From the NCBI RefSeq assembly GCF_011378855.1, contig NZ_WTLB01000013.1:28671-92670 (forward strand): a stretch of 64,000 nt of DNA, given 5' to 3'. Positions within the stretch are counted from its first letter, which is position 1; each line of letters starts with the position of its first letter. The notes under the pieces were generated by a model. The model worked only from the letters and a program-made list of their open reading frames with translations, did not search any database and was not told the origin of the DNA. The position numbers and the translations under genes were made by a program. Shown piece by piece: positions 44,972-54,996 of this stretch. The DNA is from Pseudoalteromonas sp. Z1A8 (lineage in GTDB: Bacteria > Pseudomonadota > Gammaproteobacteria > Enterobacterales > Alteromonadaceae).

Positions 44972-47263
44972 ATGAAAAAATTATTTCAAAAAAATAGCGA
45001 AACCGTTAATTTAAACCGTCGCTCGTTTATGATTGGTACTGCAAGTGCGGGCTTAGTTATGGCGTTCGCCCCTGCGTTGTTTTCGGGTTCGCTCAGTGCA
45101 AAAGAATCAATTGAACAACAGGCTTTTTCACCGACCATTTGGTGGACTATGAGCAGCGATGGCGCCGTAGAAGTAAGTATTGCTAAAGCTGAAATGGGTC
45201 AACATATCGGTACTGCTCTTGCGCGCATTGTAGCTGATGAACTTGAATGTGATTGGGATAAAGTATCAATTACCTACGTAGATACTCACGAAAAATGGGG
45301 CTACATGGTTACCGGTGGTTCGTGGTCAGTGTTCCAAAGCTTTAAGCCTCTGTCGCAAGCGGGTGCTGCGGGCAGAATTGCGTTAATAGACGCTGGCGCG
45401 AAAATGCTAGGTATAGCTGTGGATAAATGCCACGCTGAAAAAGGTTATATTGTATCGGGTGATAAATCGGTTAGTTATGCTGACATTGTTAAAAAAGGCG
45501 AGTTTAATCGCACATTTACCAGTGATGAAGTTGCAAACCTGCCACTAAAATCAGCTAATAAACGTCACTTAACGGGTCTTAAACAAGACTTTAAAGCGCT
45601 CGATATACCGGCTAAAACTAATGGTACTGCGGTATATGGTATAGATGTTGAAGTTGAAGGCATGCTGTACGCGCGCCCAGTAATACCGCCAACCCGTTAT
45701 GGCAGTACGGTGACAAATGTTGACGATAGTGCAGCAAAAGCGATTAAAGGCTACAAAGGTTATGAAGTTTTAAATGACCCTAGTAACACAGTGCAAGGCT
45801 GGGTTGTTGTACTTGCGGACAACTACCCAAGTGCCATTAAAGCAGTAGATGTTTTAAAGGTGAGTTATAAAAAGGGTGAGTCGGCAAATATATCTGAAGC
45901 TGATATTCAAAACGAAGGTAAGCGATTATGCGAGCAACGCGACTCGGGTACTTTGTTTGTTGATGAAGGCGATATAAAGAAAACCCAAGCCGATGCCAAT
46001 GAATCGTTAGAATCAATGTATACCACAGCAACAGCGAGTCATTATCAGCTAGAGCCACTCAATGCGTTAGCCGAATTTAAAGACGGTAATTGGATTATTC
46101 ATACGGGGAACCAATGGCAATCTCTTACGTTACCCGCTATTGCAAAAGCACTTGAAGTAGCTCAAGAGAAAGTAATTATTCGCCCTTATTATTTAGGCGG
46201 TGGCTTTGGTCGCCGACTATTTGGTGATTGGACTGTACCGGCAGCCCTAACTGCAAAAGCAGTGGGTAAACCAGTAAAGCTAGTATTTACACGCGCGGAC
46301 GATAGTTTATTTGATCAGTCTCGCTCTGCATCTGCAGCAAAAATGACAGCATCGTTTGATAAAAACGGCACTTTCACAGGAATGGAACATGCATTTGCGG
46401 CAGGTTGGCCTACCAAAGCAATGGCACCCGGGTTTTTAGCTCCAGGTGTTGATGGTAAAGGTAAATTTGATGCGTTTTCAGCATCGGGCGCCGATCATTG
46501 GTATAGCATGAGTAGTCATCGAGCACGTGCTATTAATAACGAAGTTGCACAAAGCACCTTTACTCCAGGCTGGTTACGCTCAGTAGGACCAGGTTGGATT
46601 GCATGGAGCCTTGAGTCGTTTATTGACGAAATTGCCCATAAGCAAGGCAAAGATCCGGTTCAATTTAGAATCGAAATGTTAGATGGTAAAGGCAAGCAAG
46701 CAGGTAAAGCACCTGAGAGTGTTGGTGGAGCGCTACGTTTACGTAATGTACTTAAAACAGTGTCTGATAAAGTCGCTTCTGTTAAATTAGCGAAAGATGA
46801 AGGCATTGGTTTTTCAGTGAGTTCGGGGCAAGAGCGCACAATGCCAGCTTGGCTTGCAACCGCAGCACATGTTCATGTTAACCGTGATAGTGGTAAAATA
46901 ACGCTTAAAAAGCTTTATGTTGTTGTAGATGCAGGCTTAATTATTCATCCTGATGGGGCATTGGCACAAATTGAAGGCTCATTATTATGGGGCAGCAGCC
47001 TTGCTTTACACGAGTCAAATACGTATAAAGATGGGCAAGTATCGGCTACTAACTTTAATACTTATTTACCGCTAAGAATGCAAGATGTACCAGATATAGA
47101 CATTGAATTTTTACAAAGTGATGAGTTTCCGGTTGGTTTAGGTGAGCCTGGGGTTATAGGTGTTGCGCCAGCCATAGGTAATGCCGTATTTAATGCCGTA
47201 GGTGTGCGTTTACGTGACCTACCAATGAAGCCAAGCGCAGTTAAAAAAGGCTTGGATGCGTAA
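44972..47263 (+). CDS. Molybdopterin subunit of molybdenum hydroxylase (IorB-like)
   Basis: The 763-residue protein has a Tat signal (NRRSFMIGTASAGLVMAF, about 15-35), so the folded enzyme is exported to the periplasm. The fused molybdenum-binding domains show YYLGGGFGRR and the active-site Glu in GLGEPGVIG. This is the single-chain large subunit of the isoquinoline/aldehyde oxidoreductase type that acts with IorA. The maturation genes xdhC and mocA-like lie upstream, moaA downstream. Confidence 0.9.
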   Translation: MKKLFQKNSETVNLNRRSFMIGTASAGLVMAFAPALFSGSLSAKESIEQQAFSPTIWWTMSSDGAVEVSIAKAEMGQHIGTALARIVADELECDWDKVSITYVDTHEKWGYMVTGGSWSVFQSFKPLSQAGAAGRIALIDAGAKMLGIAVDKCHAEKGYIVSGDKSVSYADIVKKGEFNRTFTSDEVANLPLKSANKRHLTGLKQDFKALDIPAKTNGTAVYGIDVEVEGMLYARPVIPPTRYGSTVTNVDDSAAKAIKGYKGYEVLNDPSNTVQGWVVVLADNYPSAIKAVDVLKVSYKKGESANISEADIQNEGKRLCEQRDSGTLFVDEGDIKKTQADANESLESMYTTATASHYQLEPLNALAEFKDGNWIIHTGNQWQSLTLPAIAKALEVAQEKVIIRPYYLGGGFGRRLFGDWTVPAALTAKAVGKPVKLVFTRADDSLFDQSRSASAAKMTASFDKNGTFTGMEHAFAAGWPTKAMAPGFLAPGVDGKGKFDAFSASGADHWYSMSSHRARAINNEVAQSTFTPGWLRSVGPGWIAWSLESFIDEIAHKQGKDPVQFRIEMLDGKGKQAGKAPESVGGALRLRNVLKTVSDKVASVKLAKDEGIGFSVSSGQERTMPAWLATAAHVHVNRDSGKITLKKLYVVVDAGLIIHPDGALAQIEGSLLWGSSLALHESNTYKDGQVSATNFNTYLPLRMQDVPDIDIEFLQSDEFPVGLGEPGVIGVAPAIGNAVFNAVGVRLRDLPMKPSAVKKGLDA

Positions 47264-47403
47264 AGCATAATTAAAATAGTTAAAGGGGCCTGTTTTAGAA
47301 GGTTCCTTTAGCTATTACACGTATTTTTGTAATTATTATTTTATATCAATAACTAAAGCAGTTTAGGTAGTGATGGCTTATTGATATTAGTTAAGGTTTG
47401 TTT

Positions 47404-48375
47404 ATGCTAATCGACCCAACAGGGCGAGAGTTTAGTTACTTGCGTTTGTCTATTACTGACGTATGCAATTTTAAGTGTGTTTATTGTTTACCCGACGGTT
47501 ATCAAGGCGGGAGTGACCGTGGTTTTTTAAGTGTGAATGAAATTAGTAATACGCTTAAAGCATTTGCTCACCATGGTATTGAAAAAGTAAGGATCACTGG
47601 CGGAGAGCCCACCTTACGTAAAGATTTTATAGATGTTATTCGCGCCGCAAAAGATATTGCAGGTATTAAAAAAATTGCAATGACCACCAATGGCTTTTCT
47701 CTCCATAAAAACATTCATAACTGGGTAGATGCCGGCTTAAATGCAATTAATGTAAGCATTGATACCTTAGACCCACGCATGTTTAACACTATTACTGGGC
47801 ACGATAAATTTACCTCAGTAATGAAAGGTATTGATACCGCGATTGAAACAGGGATTGATTCGGTAAAAATAAACAGTGTGCTTATGAAGCAATATAACGC
47901 GCAAGAGTTTGATACGTTTTTAAATTGGGTTAAACATCGCCCCGTTACTATTCGCTTTATTGAGTTGATGCAAACAAACGATAACAAAGCCTTTTTTGAT
48001 GCTAACCATGTTTCTGGTCAGGTGTTAAAAGCTCAGTTATTACAAACGGGGTGGCAGCAAGTTGCGCGTAGTGCATCAGCAGGTCCTGCTCAAGAGTTTG
48101 CACATCCTGATTACCAAGGCAGAATTGGTTTGATCATGCCTTACAGCAATGACTTTTGTAGTACCTGTAATAGGTTAAGAGTAACAGCCAAAGGGAATCT
48201 GCATTTATGTTTATTCTCTGAAGAGGGGATATCACTAAGAGAATATATGAATGATAATTCTAATAGTGAGTTAATGGCATTGCTATCGCGTTATATTAAA
48301 ACTAAAAAACCAACTCATCTTTTACATCAAGGTAATACAGGTATTACGACTAATTTATCTATGCTAGGTGGCTAG
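47404..48375 (+). CDS. moaA: GTP 3',8-cyclase MoaA
   Basis: The 323-residue protein has the radical-SAM cluster motif CNFKCVYC near the start, a TIM-barrel core with GGEPTLRKD, the second cluster in CSTCNRLRV and its later Cys (LCLF), and the C-terminal GG required for activity. It makes the first intermediate of molybdopterin from GTP. AAGG precedes the ATG at 47404; a TTG at 47398 is in frame. Its place next to the molybdenum hydroxylase fits a local cofactor supply. Confidence 0.94.
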   Translation: MLIDPTGREFSYLRLSITDVCNFKCVYCLPDGYQGGSDRGFLSVNEISNTLKAFAHHGIEKVRITGGEPTLRKDFIDVIRAAKDIAGIKKIAMTTNGFSLHKNIHNWVDAGLNAINVSIDTLDPRMFNTITGHDKFTSVMKGIDTAIETGIDSVKINSVLMKQYNAQEFDTFLNWVKHRPVTIRFIELMQTNDNKAFFDANHVSGQVLKAQLLQTGWQQVARSASAGPAQEFAHPDYQGRIGLIMPYSNDFCSTCNRLRVTAKGNLHLCLFSEEGISLREYMNDNSNSELMALLSRYIKTKKPTHLLHQGNTGITTNLSMLGG

Positions 48376-48546
48376 TTATTAAGGTTGCTTGATGAAGCTA
48401 AAATGCCAAACATGCCCCTAAAATGCATAACATTATCCTAAAAAAAGGTAATAACAGGGTTTATCTACATGGTTTTATATCGACAAGGCTTGTTAAATTA
48501 TATTTTCCCGTTAAACTTAATTTTTATTTTTTGTTAAGTGATTAGA

Positions 48547-49584
48547 ATGGATATCGCAGCTCTTAATAGCACTAAATCATTAAGAAAAGACGTCCTTAGA
48601 GGGATGTGTCTTTGTTTTGGTTTTTTATCAGCTGGATTTGCGGGGCTTAATTTAACCGTAAATAACTTTCCACTGCTTGGCTATATCGAAATCTGTTTTT
48701 CCATTTATTGTATATTTACTTATATTTCACTTACACGTTGTCCACTACAGTTTTGGCAATCCGTTGTGATGTGTGCACTTGTAACGTTTATTGTTATTTT
48801 AGCTACCGCTTTAGCATCTCCTCGTAACGGTGTATTTGTATGGTCGTTTGCATTACCTATTTTGTACTACCTGTTGTTAGGTAAACAATATGGTGTAATT
48901 TTCTCTGCAACTTTATTAGCTATCCAAGTGTTTATTTTAGGGAGTAAATCTACTCTTTCACCCTTTGAAACCTTTAACTTATCCCTAAATTTAATTTGTG
49001 CTTATTTTAGTATTTGGGCGATATCTCATGTTTTTGAAGGGAGTCGTTCGAATTTTTCAAAGCGACTTAAAAATTTAGCGTTACTTGATCCATTAACGGG
49101 TACAGGTAATCGCCTTTCAATGAGCCACTACTTTGAAGTAGAACTACAAGATAAGTCACAGTTATATTTATTTTTACTCGATTTAGACTTTTTTAAACAA
49201 GTAAATGACGAGCACGGACATGGCGTGGGTGACCAAGTACTTGTCGAAGTGGCCACTTTACTAAGGGTTGCACTTGGCAGAGGGTACGTATTTAGAGTTG
49301 GCGGTGAAGAGTTTGCTTTATTTAGCTCTTTTGCAAATGAAGAGGCTGCACTAGACGCCGCTGAACAAATAAGAGCACGTTTTGAAAATACAACTTTTGA
49401 TATTGATGGCCTTGCTATCAATATTACAACGAGTATTGGAATCGCAAAATTTAAAAGTACTAATTCATTGGAAAGCTTTGTAAACCAAGCGGATAAACAG
49501 TTATACAAAGCAAAACAATTTGGTCGTAATAAAGTGTATTGTAAGCTTAAAAAAGAGCACGACTGTGAGGCGGTAGTTGCTTAA
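48547..49584 (+). CDS. Membrane-bound diguanylate cyclase (GGDEF)
   Basis: The protein (345 residues) has five or six N-terminal membrane helices (about 10-170, MASE-like) and a GGDEF domain (about 180-340) with the active motif RVGGEEF and LDFFKQVNDEHGHGVGD for substrate and metal binding. It makes cyclic di-GMP. The usual RxxD inhibitory site before GGEEF is not visible (the segment reads LGRGYVFRVGG), so product inhibition may be lacking. The start is either GTG 48538 or ATG 48547. Confidence 0.88.
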   Translation: MDIAALNSTKSLRKDVLRGMCLCFGFLSAGFAGLNLTVNNFPLLGYIEICFSIYCIFTYISLTRCPLQFWQSVVMCALVTFIVILATALASPRNGVFVWSFALPILYYLLLGKQYGVIFSATLLAIQVFILGSKSTLSPFETFNLSLNLICAYFSIWAISHVFEGSRSNFSKRLKNLALLDPLTGTGNRLSMSHYFEVELQDKSQLYLFLLDLDFFKQVNDEHGHGVGDQVLVEVATLLRVALGRGYVFRVGGEEFALFSSFANEEAALDAAEQIRARFENTTFDIDGLAINITTSIGIAKFKSTNSLESFVNQADKQLYKAKQFGRNKVYCKLKKEHDCEAVVA

Positions 49585-49606
49585 GTTACCTTACCTAATA
49601 CATTAC

Positions 49607-50545
49607 CTAGTACATTTGCTCGAAGTTAGGGATCCCGTTTTCCCAAATTGGTTTATCTTTTCCTATATGTTCGCGTACAGCATCAAAAAATAACCGAGTT
49701 CTTACCGGTAAATCTCGATGCGGATACACGGCATACATCGCACTAAACTCCATGAGTTTCACATCAGTTAATAAAGGCACTAGTTTACCCTGTGATATTT
49801 CATCACCAATAATAAATGCAGGGGCGACAAAGTAAGTGGTGCCCGATAGTGTTTTCATCAGTAATGACTCTGCATCGTTTGCTCTAAACACACTTTTTAT
49901 TTTTTGCTCGCAGGGCTCACCTTTACTGTTGTAGTAATCTATTGCATCTATCCGAATAGAGTTACTGGCGTAGCTTGCTGCTGGCAATTGTGCTAAATCT
50001 TCCATTGTTTTGGGCATACCATAAGTGTCTATGTACTCTGGTGCTGCAACAATGAGTAAGCGATTACGCGCTATTTTACGTGCAATAAGGGATGAATCTT
50101 TTGGCTCACCAACACGAAATGCTAAATCAAACCCTTCAGAGACGATATCAACCAATCTATCGTCTAAGCGCAGTTCAACTTCTACTTGCGGAAAGCGTTT
50201 TTGGAAATCATTAAGTACAGGTTGCAAATAACGCCTGCCAATCAATGTTGATGACGTGATTTTTAACACCCCGCGTGGCTCTAAATGGTAGTTTTCAGCC
50301 ATGCGTACTGTTTCGCCGAGCAACTCTCTAAGCTCAGCGGCTTTTTTGATCATTTCGGCGCCCGCCGCTGTGAGCGAAAACGAACGCGTTGTGCGGTTAA
50401 GTAACCTAATGCCTAGCTCATCCTCTAAACGGCTAATTTGCTTAGATATAACAGAGCGATCTATGTTGCGTAATTCTGCAGCTTTTGCAAAAGAGCCTTG
50501 CTCAACCACTTCAAGTAACATTAAAAGTCGACTTGTTGTATCCAT
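49607..50545 (-). CDS. LysR-type transcriptional regulator
   Basis: The 312-residue protein has an N-terminal winged helix (VEQGSFAKAAELRNIDRSVISKQ, LEDELGIRLLNRTTR) and a LysR ligand-binding domain, of the CrgA/AaeR-like subgroup. It is divergent from an RND efflux operon, with a 15-bp T-N11-A palindrome between, so it is the likely regulator of that operon. The inducer is not known. Confidence 0.9.
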   Translation of the reverse strand: MDTTSRLLMLLEVVEQGSFAKAAELRNIDRSVISKQISRLEDELGIRLLNRTTRSFSLTAAGAEMIKKAAELRELLGETVRMAENYHLEPRGVLKITSSTLIGRRYLQPVLNDFQKRFPQVEVELRLDDRLVDIVSEGFDLAFRVGEPKDSSLIARKIARNRLLIVAAPEYIDTYGMPKTMEDLAQLPAASYASNSIRIDAIDYYNSKGEPCEQKIKSVFRANDAESLLMKTLSGTTYFVAPAFIIGDEISQGKLVPLLTDVKLMEFSAMYAVYPHRDLPVRTRLFFDAVREHIGKDKPIWENGIPNFEQMY

Positions 50546-50569
50546 TATTACACCTTAACTAATCTATTG

Positions 50570-50584
50570 ATGCCATTTTGGCAT
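50570..50584. promoter_or_regulatory. LysR-type operator (T-N11-A)
   Basis: ATGCCATTTTGGCAT is a 15-bp perfect palindrome with a T-N11-A core, 25 bp from the LysR gene start and about 80 bp before the efflux operon. This is the typical position and shape of a LysR binding site. Confidence 0.6.
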
Positions 50585-50664
50585 TAATGAATTTAAAAAT
50601 CTATGGTTTTTACACACGGGTTAAATCCGTATTATGCGAGGCTAATCAACAATGGAGCGTCTTC

Positions 50665-51834
50665 ATGAACAAACATCTAATTGCTGCAGCACTTACTGCG
50701 GCATCTTTAACACTAGCAGGTTGTGCTGATGAGAGCACGGCTCAATCAGCACCTGCACAGCAACTTCAACCAATTGATGTAGCACAGGTGCTTGTTAAGC
50801 CAGTACAAAGCTGGCACACATATACAACTCGTTTAGAGTCTCCACAAGAAGTTGCTTTAATGCCGCGTGTGTCGGGAATAATCGATAGCATTGAATTTAA
50901 AGAAGGCGACGTGGTTAAAGAAGGCGATGTTTTATTTCAATTAGATTCTCGTCCATTTGCTGCTGTGGTTGCTAGTTTAAAAGCGCAAATCAACAGCGCT
51001 GAAGCCGCTCTAGAGCAAGCTAAAAGTGAAGACAAACGTGCGGTACGATTATTAGACCGTAAAGCAATTTCTACTGAGCAAGCACAAGCGCGTACTTCAA
51101 CACTACGCCAACGCGAAGCACAGCTTTCTGCACTTCAAGCACAGCTTACATCAGCAGAGCTTGATTTAGAGTTTACGTCAGTTGTATCACCAATTGATGG
51201 CATTATTTCTCGCGCAAATATTACCAAAGGTAATAACATACTTGCGGGCCAAAGCGTATTAACGTCAATTGTTTCAAACCAAGCAATGTACGCTTATTTT
51301 GATGTTGATGAACGCACATGGAATCACTCTTTTAATGATGTTACTGCTGCGAGTCAGCAAACTGTTGTAATGCAAAAAGTGGGTCAAAGCGATTTTGCAT
51401 ACAAAGGTTACATTAACTTTATTGATAACCAAATTAATTCATCAACAGGTACATTACGTGTACGTGCAGTATTTAATGAAGACAGCAACCAATTACGCGC
51501 AGGCTCGTTTGCACGTATAAAGCTGGCTGCAAATTCTATTAGCGACGCGATTATTATCCCAGAACGTGCAATTGGTACCGACTTAAAAAATCGCTTCGTA
51601 TTAACGGTTGGTGAAAACAACGTACTTGAATACAAACTAATCACTACTGGTGAGCGTTACGGTGCATTACGTGCGGTTACATCGGGCCTTAATGAAGGTG
51701 ATGTTATTGCTGTAAATGGTCCAGCTCGCGTAGGCCCTGGTATGCCAATCTCTCCGCAAACAGTAACAATTGATACAAGTGGTGTGGCATTTACATTGTC
51801 AAATGACAACACACAATTTGTGGCTAAGCAATAA
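50665..51834 (+). CDS. RND efflux periplasmic adaptor lipoprotein
   Basis: The protein (389 residues from 50665) has a lipobox (LAGC) and the membrane fusion protein parts in order: barrel-sandwich (VALMPRVSGIIDSIEFKEGD), a coiled-coil hairpin (about 105-165), the second half lipoyl (FTSVVSPIDGIISRANITKG), and beta barrel/membrane-proximal domains. It joins the inner-membrane pump to the outer channel. GGAG before the ATG at 50665 decides the start over the longer frame from 50578. First gene of the pump operon. Confidence 0.92.
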   Translation: MNKHLIAAALTAASLTLAGCADESTAQSAPAQQLQPIDVAQVLVKPVQSWHTYTTRLESPQEVALMPRVSGIIDSIEFKEGDVVKEGDVLFQLDSRPFAAVVASLKAQINSAEAALEQAKSEDKRAVRLLDRKAISTEQAQARTSTLRQREAQLSALQAQLTSAELDLEFTSVVSPIDGIISRANITKGNNILAGQSVLTSIVSNQAMYAYFDVDERTWNHSFNDVTAASQQTVVMQKVGQSDFAYKGYINFIDNQINSSTGTLRVRAVFNEDSNQLRAGSFARIKLAANSISDAIIIPERAIGTDLKNRFVLTVGENNVLEYKLITTGERYGALRAVTSGLNEGDVIAVNGPARVGPGMPISPQTVTIDTSGVAFTLSNDNTQFVAKQ

Positions 51835-51843
51835 GGTTTATTG

Positions 51844-54800
51844 ATGAAATTTTCGCATTTCTTTATACAGCGTCCAATATTTGCGGCCATGCTGTCATTG
51901 GTTATTTTAATTGCTGGTGGTATATCACTATTCCAATTACCAGTAAGTGAATACCCAGAAGTAGTTCCTCCAACAGTGGTTGTTACCGCTAATTACCCAG
52001 GTGCTAACCCGACCGTTATTGCGCAAACAGTTGCCACACCGCTGGAGCAAGAAATTAACGGTACTGAAAACATGTTATATATGTTCTCGCAAGGTACCAG
52101 TGATGGCCGCATGACACTAACGGTGACATTTGCATTAGGTACCGATTTAGACCGTGCTCAAGTACAAGTACAAAACCGTGTAAACAGTGCGCTTCCGCGT
52201 TTACCAGAAGAAGTACAACGCTTAGGCGTAGTGGCTGAAAAGTCATCACCAGATTTAACCATGGTAGTACATTTATATTCACCTGAAAAAACGCACGACA
52301 CAGCGTACTTATCTAACTATGCCGATTTAAACATTAAAGATGAAATTGCGCGTTTACCGGGCGTAGGTGATATTCGCATGTTTGGTGCCGGCAAATACTC
52401 AATGCGAGTATGGCTAAACCCAGATGCACTGGCTGCACGCGAATTAACAGCAACAGATGTAGTAACAGCACTTCGCTCGCAAAACCAGCAAGTTGCTGCA
52501 GGTAGCTTAGGCGCGCAACCAATTTCAAACGACAGTCAGTTTCAAATATTGTTAAACGTTAAAGGTCGTTTAAACAGTATTGAAGAATTTGAACAAGTTA
52601 TTATTAAAGTGGGCGATGAAGGTCAGTTAACGCGTTTATCTGATATAGCCCGTGTTGATTTAGGTCAAGATACATACGCGCTTCGTGCTGAGCTTGATAA
52701 CCAACCAGCACTTGCAATGCCAATATTTCAACGCCCTGGTTCTAACGCTATTGAGCTATCAGATCAAGTACGCGAAACAATGGCGCGCTTATCTAAAGAC
52801 TTTCCTACCGGTGTTGAATACGACATTGTGTACGACCCAACGGTATTTGTTCGCGGCTCAATTGAAGCGGTAATTGCCACTTTACTTGAAGCCATTGTAC
52901 TGGTAGTTATTGTTGTTATTGTATTTTTACAAACGTGGCGTGCATCAATCATCCCGCTAATAGCCGTGCCTATTTCACTTATTGGTACGTTTGCAGTAAT
53001 GCAGTGGTTGGGTGTGTCGATTAATACCTTATCGTTGTTTGGCTTAGTACTGGCTATAGGTATTGTTGTAGATGATGCGATTGTAGTTGTTGAAAACGTA
53101 GAACGTAATATCGAAAAAGGCTTATCGCCACTTGAAGCAACCCGCGTTGCAATGAGCGAAGTAACAGGCCCTATTATTGCAATTGCGCTAGTACTAAGTG
53201 CTGTATTTATTCCTACTGCGTTTATTACCGGTTTATCAGGTCAATTTTATAAGCAATTTGCACTTACAATTACAATTTCGACTATTATCTCAGCGTTTAA
53301 CTCATTAACGTTATCGCCTGCGCTTGCTGCATTGTTATTAAAACCGCATGATGCAAAACCAGATGCGTTCACGCGTTTACTTAATAAACTGTTTGGTCGT
53401 TGGTTGTTCCAACCATTTAACCGCGTATTTAATCGTGGTGCTAAAGGTTACGAAAAACTGGTACAAAAACTAATTCGTATGACCGTTGTTGTTATGGTGG
53501 CTTACATTGCACTTGTTGGTGGCACAATTAAGTTATTTGATGCTGTACCGGGTGGCTTTATTCCACAGCAAGATAAACAGTATTTAGTGGCGATTGCGCA
53601 GTTACCTGATGCATCAAGCCTTGACCGTACTGAAGATGTGCTTTCTCAAATGCAGCAAATTGCATTAGAAGTACCAGGCGTTGCACATACCGTTGCTTTT
53701 CCTGGCTTATCAGTGAACGGTTTTACTAATAGCCCTAACAGCGGCATTGTATTTACACCACTTGAAAGCTTTGACAAACGTACCGATCCAAGCCAATCAG
53801 CGATGGCGATAGCTGCCGAGTTGAATAAACGCTTTGCTGCCATTGATGAAGCATTTGTAGCGGTATTTCCACCGCCGCCAATTCAAGGTTTAGGCACTAC
53901 CGGCGGTTTTAAACTGCAAATAGAAGACAGAGCTAATAAAGGGTTTGAAGCCTTATTTAATAGTCTGCAAGCTGTTATCGGTAAGGCGCAACAAGATCCA
54001 GCATTAATGGGCTTGTACTCAAGCTTCCGTATCCAAGTTCCACAAATGGATATTGATATTGACCGTGAGCAAGCGCTAATTCAAGGCATTCCACTTGATG
54101 AAGTATTTGATGCACTGCAAATTTACTTAGGCTCTGTGTACGTAAATGACTTTAATATGTTTGGTCGTACGTACCAAGTAAATGCACAGGCTGATGCTGA
54201 CTACCGTTTAGACCCTGATCAAATACTTAATTTAAAAGTACGTAACCGCTCAGGTAATATGGTGCCACTAGGCTCTGTATTAACAGTTACACCAACAATT
54301 GGTCCTGACCGTGTTATGCATTACAACGGTTACCCAAGTGCAGAACTAAATGGTAGCCCAGCACCAGGTTACAGCTCTGATCAAGCACAAGTTGCTATTG
54401 AAAAAGTACTCGCAGACACACTACCAACAGGTATTGAATATGAGTGGACTGAAGTAACGTACCAACAAGTACTTGCCGGTAACACCATGGTTTATGTATT
54501 CCCGTTAGTTGTATTACTTGTATTTATGGTACTTGCAGCGCAGTACGAGAGCTTACGTTTACCACTGGCAATTATATTAATTGTACCAATGACTATTTTC
54601 TCAGCCTTGTTAGGTGTGTGGTTTGTTGGCTCTGACAACAACATATTCACCCAAATAGCGTTAATAGTACTGGTCGCGTTGGCTTCTAAAAATGCAATAT
54701 TGATGGTTGAGTTTGCAAAAGATAGACACGACACTGGCTTATCGCACTTAGAGGCAATACTTGAGGCCTGTCGTATGCGTTTGCGCCCAATATTAATGAC

Positions 54801-54996
54801 CTCAATTGCGTTTACAGCAGGTGTTGTACCGTTAGTGCTTGCTACAGGTGCGGGCGCCGAAATGCGTCACGCTATGGGTAATGCTGTGTTCTCAGGCATG
54901 ATAGGTGTAACCGTGTTTGGCCTATTGTTTACGCCAGTATTTTATATGTTAGTTACTAACAAAAAAGAGAAGGCGCAGGAGAATACCCATGACTAA
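51844..54996 (+). CDS. RND multidrug efflux pump, inner membrane subunit
   Basis: The 1050-residue protein has 12 membrane helices and two large periplasmic loops, length as in AcrB/MexB. The proton relay is visible in GIVVDDAIVVVENVERN (the Asp-Asp pair) and the second-half Lys region (LVALASKNAILMVEF). It exports drugs or other toxic compounds using the proton gradient. The start is ATG 51844, with AAGG 8 bp before; the adaptor is 9 bp upstream and the channel overlaps 8 bp downstream. Confidence 0.95.
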   Translation: MKFSHFFIQRPIFAAMLSLVILIAGGISLFQLPVSEYPEVVPPTVVVTANYPGANPTVIAQTVATPLEQEINGTENMLYMFSQGTSDGRMTLTVTFALGTDLDRAQVQVQNRVNSALPRLPEEVQRLGVVAEKSSPDLTMVVHLYSPEKTHDTAYLSNYADLNIKDEIARLPGVGDIRMFGAGKYSMRVWLNPDALAARELTATDVVTALRSQNQQVAAGSLGAQPISNDSQFQILLNVKGRLNSIEEFEQVIIKVGDEGQLTRLSDIARVDLGQDTYALRAELDNQPALAMPIFQRPGSNAIELSDQVRETMARLSKDFPTGVEYDIVYDPTVFVRGSIEAVIATLLEAIVLVVIVVIVFLQTWRASIIPLIAVPISLIGTFAVMQWLGVSINTLSLFGLVLAIGIVVDDAIVVVENVERNIEKGLSPLEATRVAMSEVTGPIIAIALVLSAVFIPTAFITGLSGQFYKQFALTITISTIISAFNSLTLSPALAALLLKPHDAKPDAFTRLLNKLFGRWLFQPFNRVFNRGAKGYEKLVQKLIRMTVVVMVAYIALVGGTIKLFDAVPGGFIPQQDKQYLVAIAQLPDASSLDRTEDVLSQMQQIALEVPGVAHTVAFPGLSVNGFTNSPNSGIVFTPLESFDKRTDPSQSAMAIAAELNKRFAAIDEAFVAVFPPPPIQGLGTTGGFKLQIEDRANKGFEALFNSLQAVIGKAQQDPALMGLYSSFRIQVPQMDIDIDREQALIQGIPLDEVFDALQIYLGSVYVNDFNMFGRTYQVNAQADADYRLDPDQILNLKVRNRSGNMVPLGSVLTVTPTIGPDRVMHYNGYPSAELNGSPAPGYSSDQAQVAIEKVLADTLPTGIEYEWTEVTYQQVLAGNTMVYVFPLVVLLVFMVLAAQYESLRLPLAIILIVPMTIFSALLGVWFVGSDNNIFTQIALIVLVALASKNAILMVEFAKDRHDTGLSHLEAILEACRMRLRPILMTSIAFTAGVVPLVLATGAGAEMRHAMGNAVFSGMIGVTVFGLLFTPVFYMLVTNKKEKAQENTHD

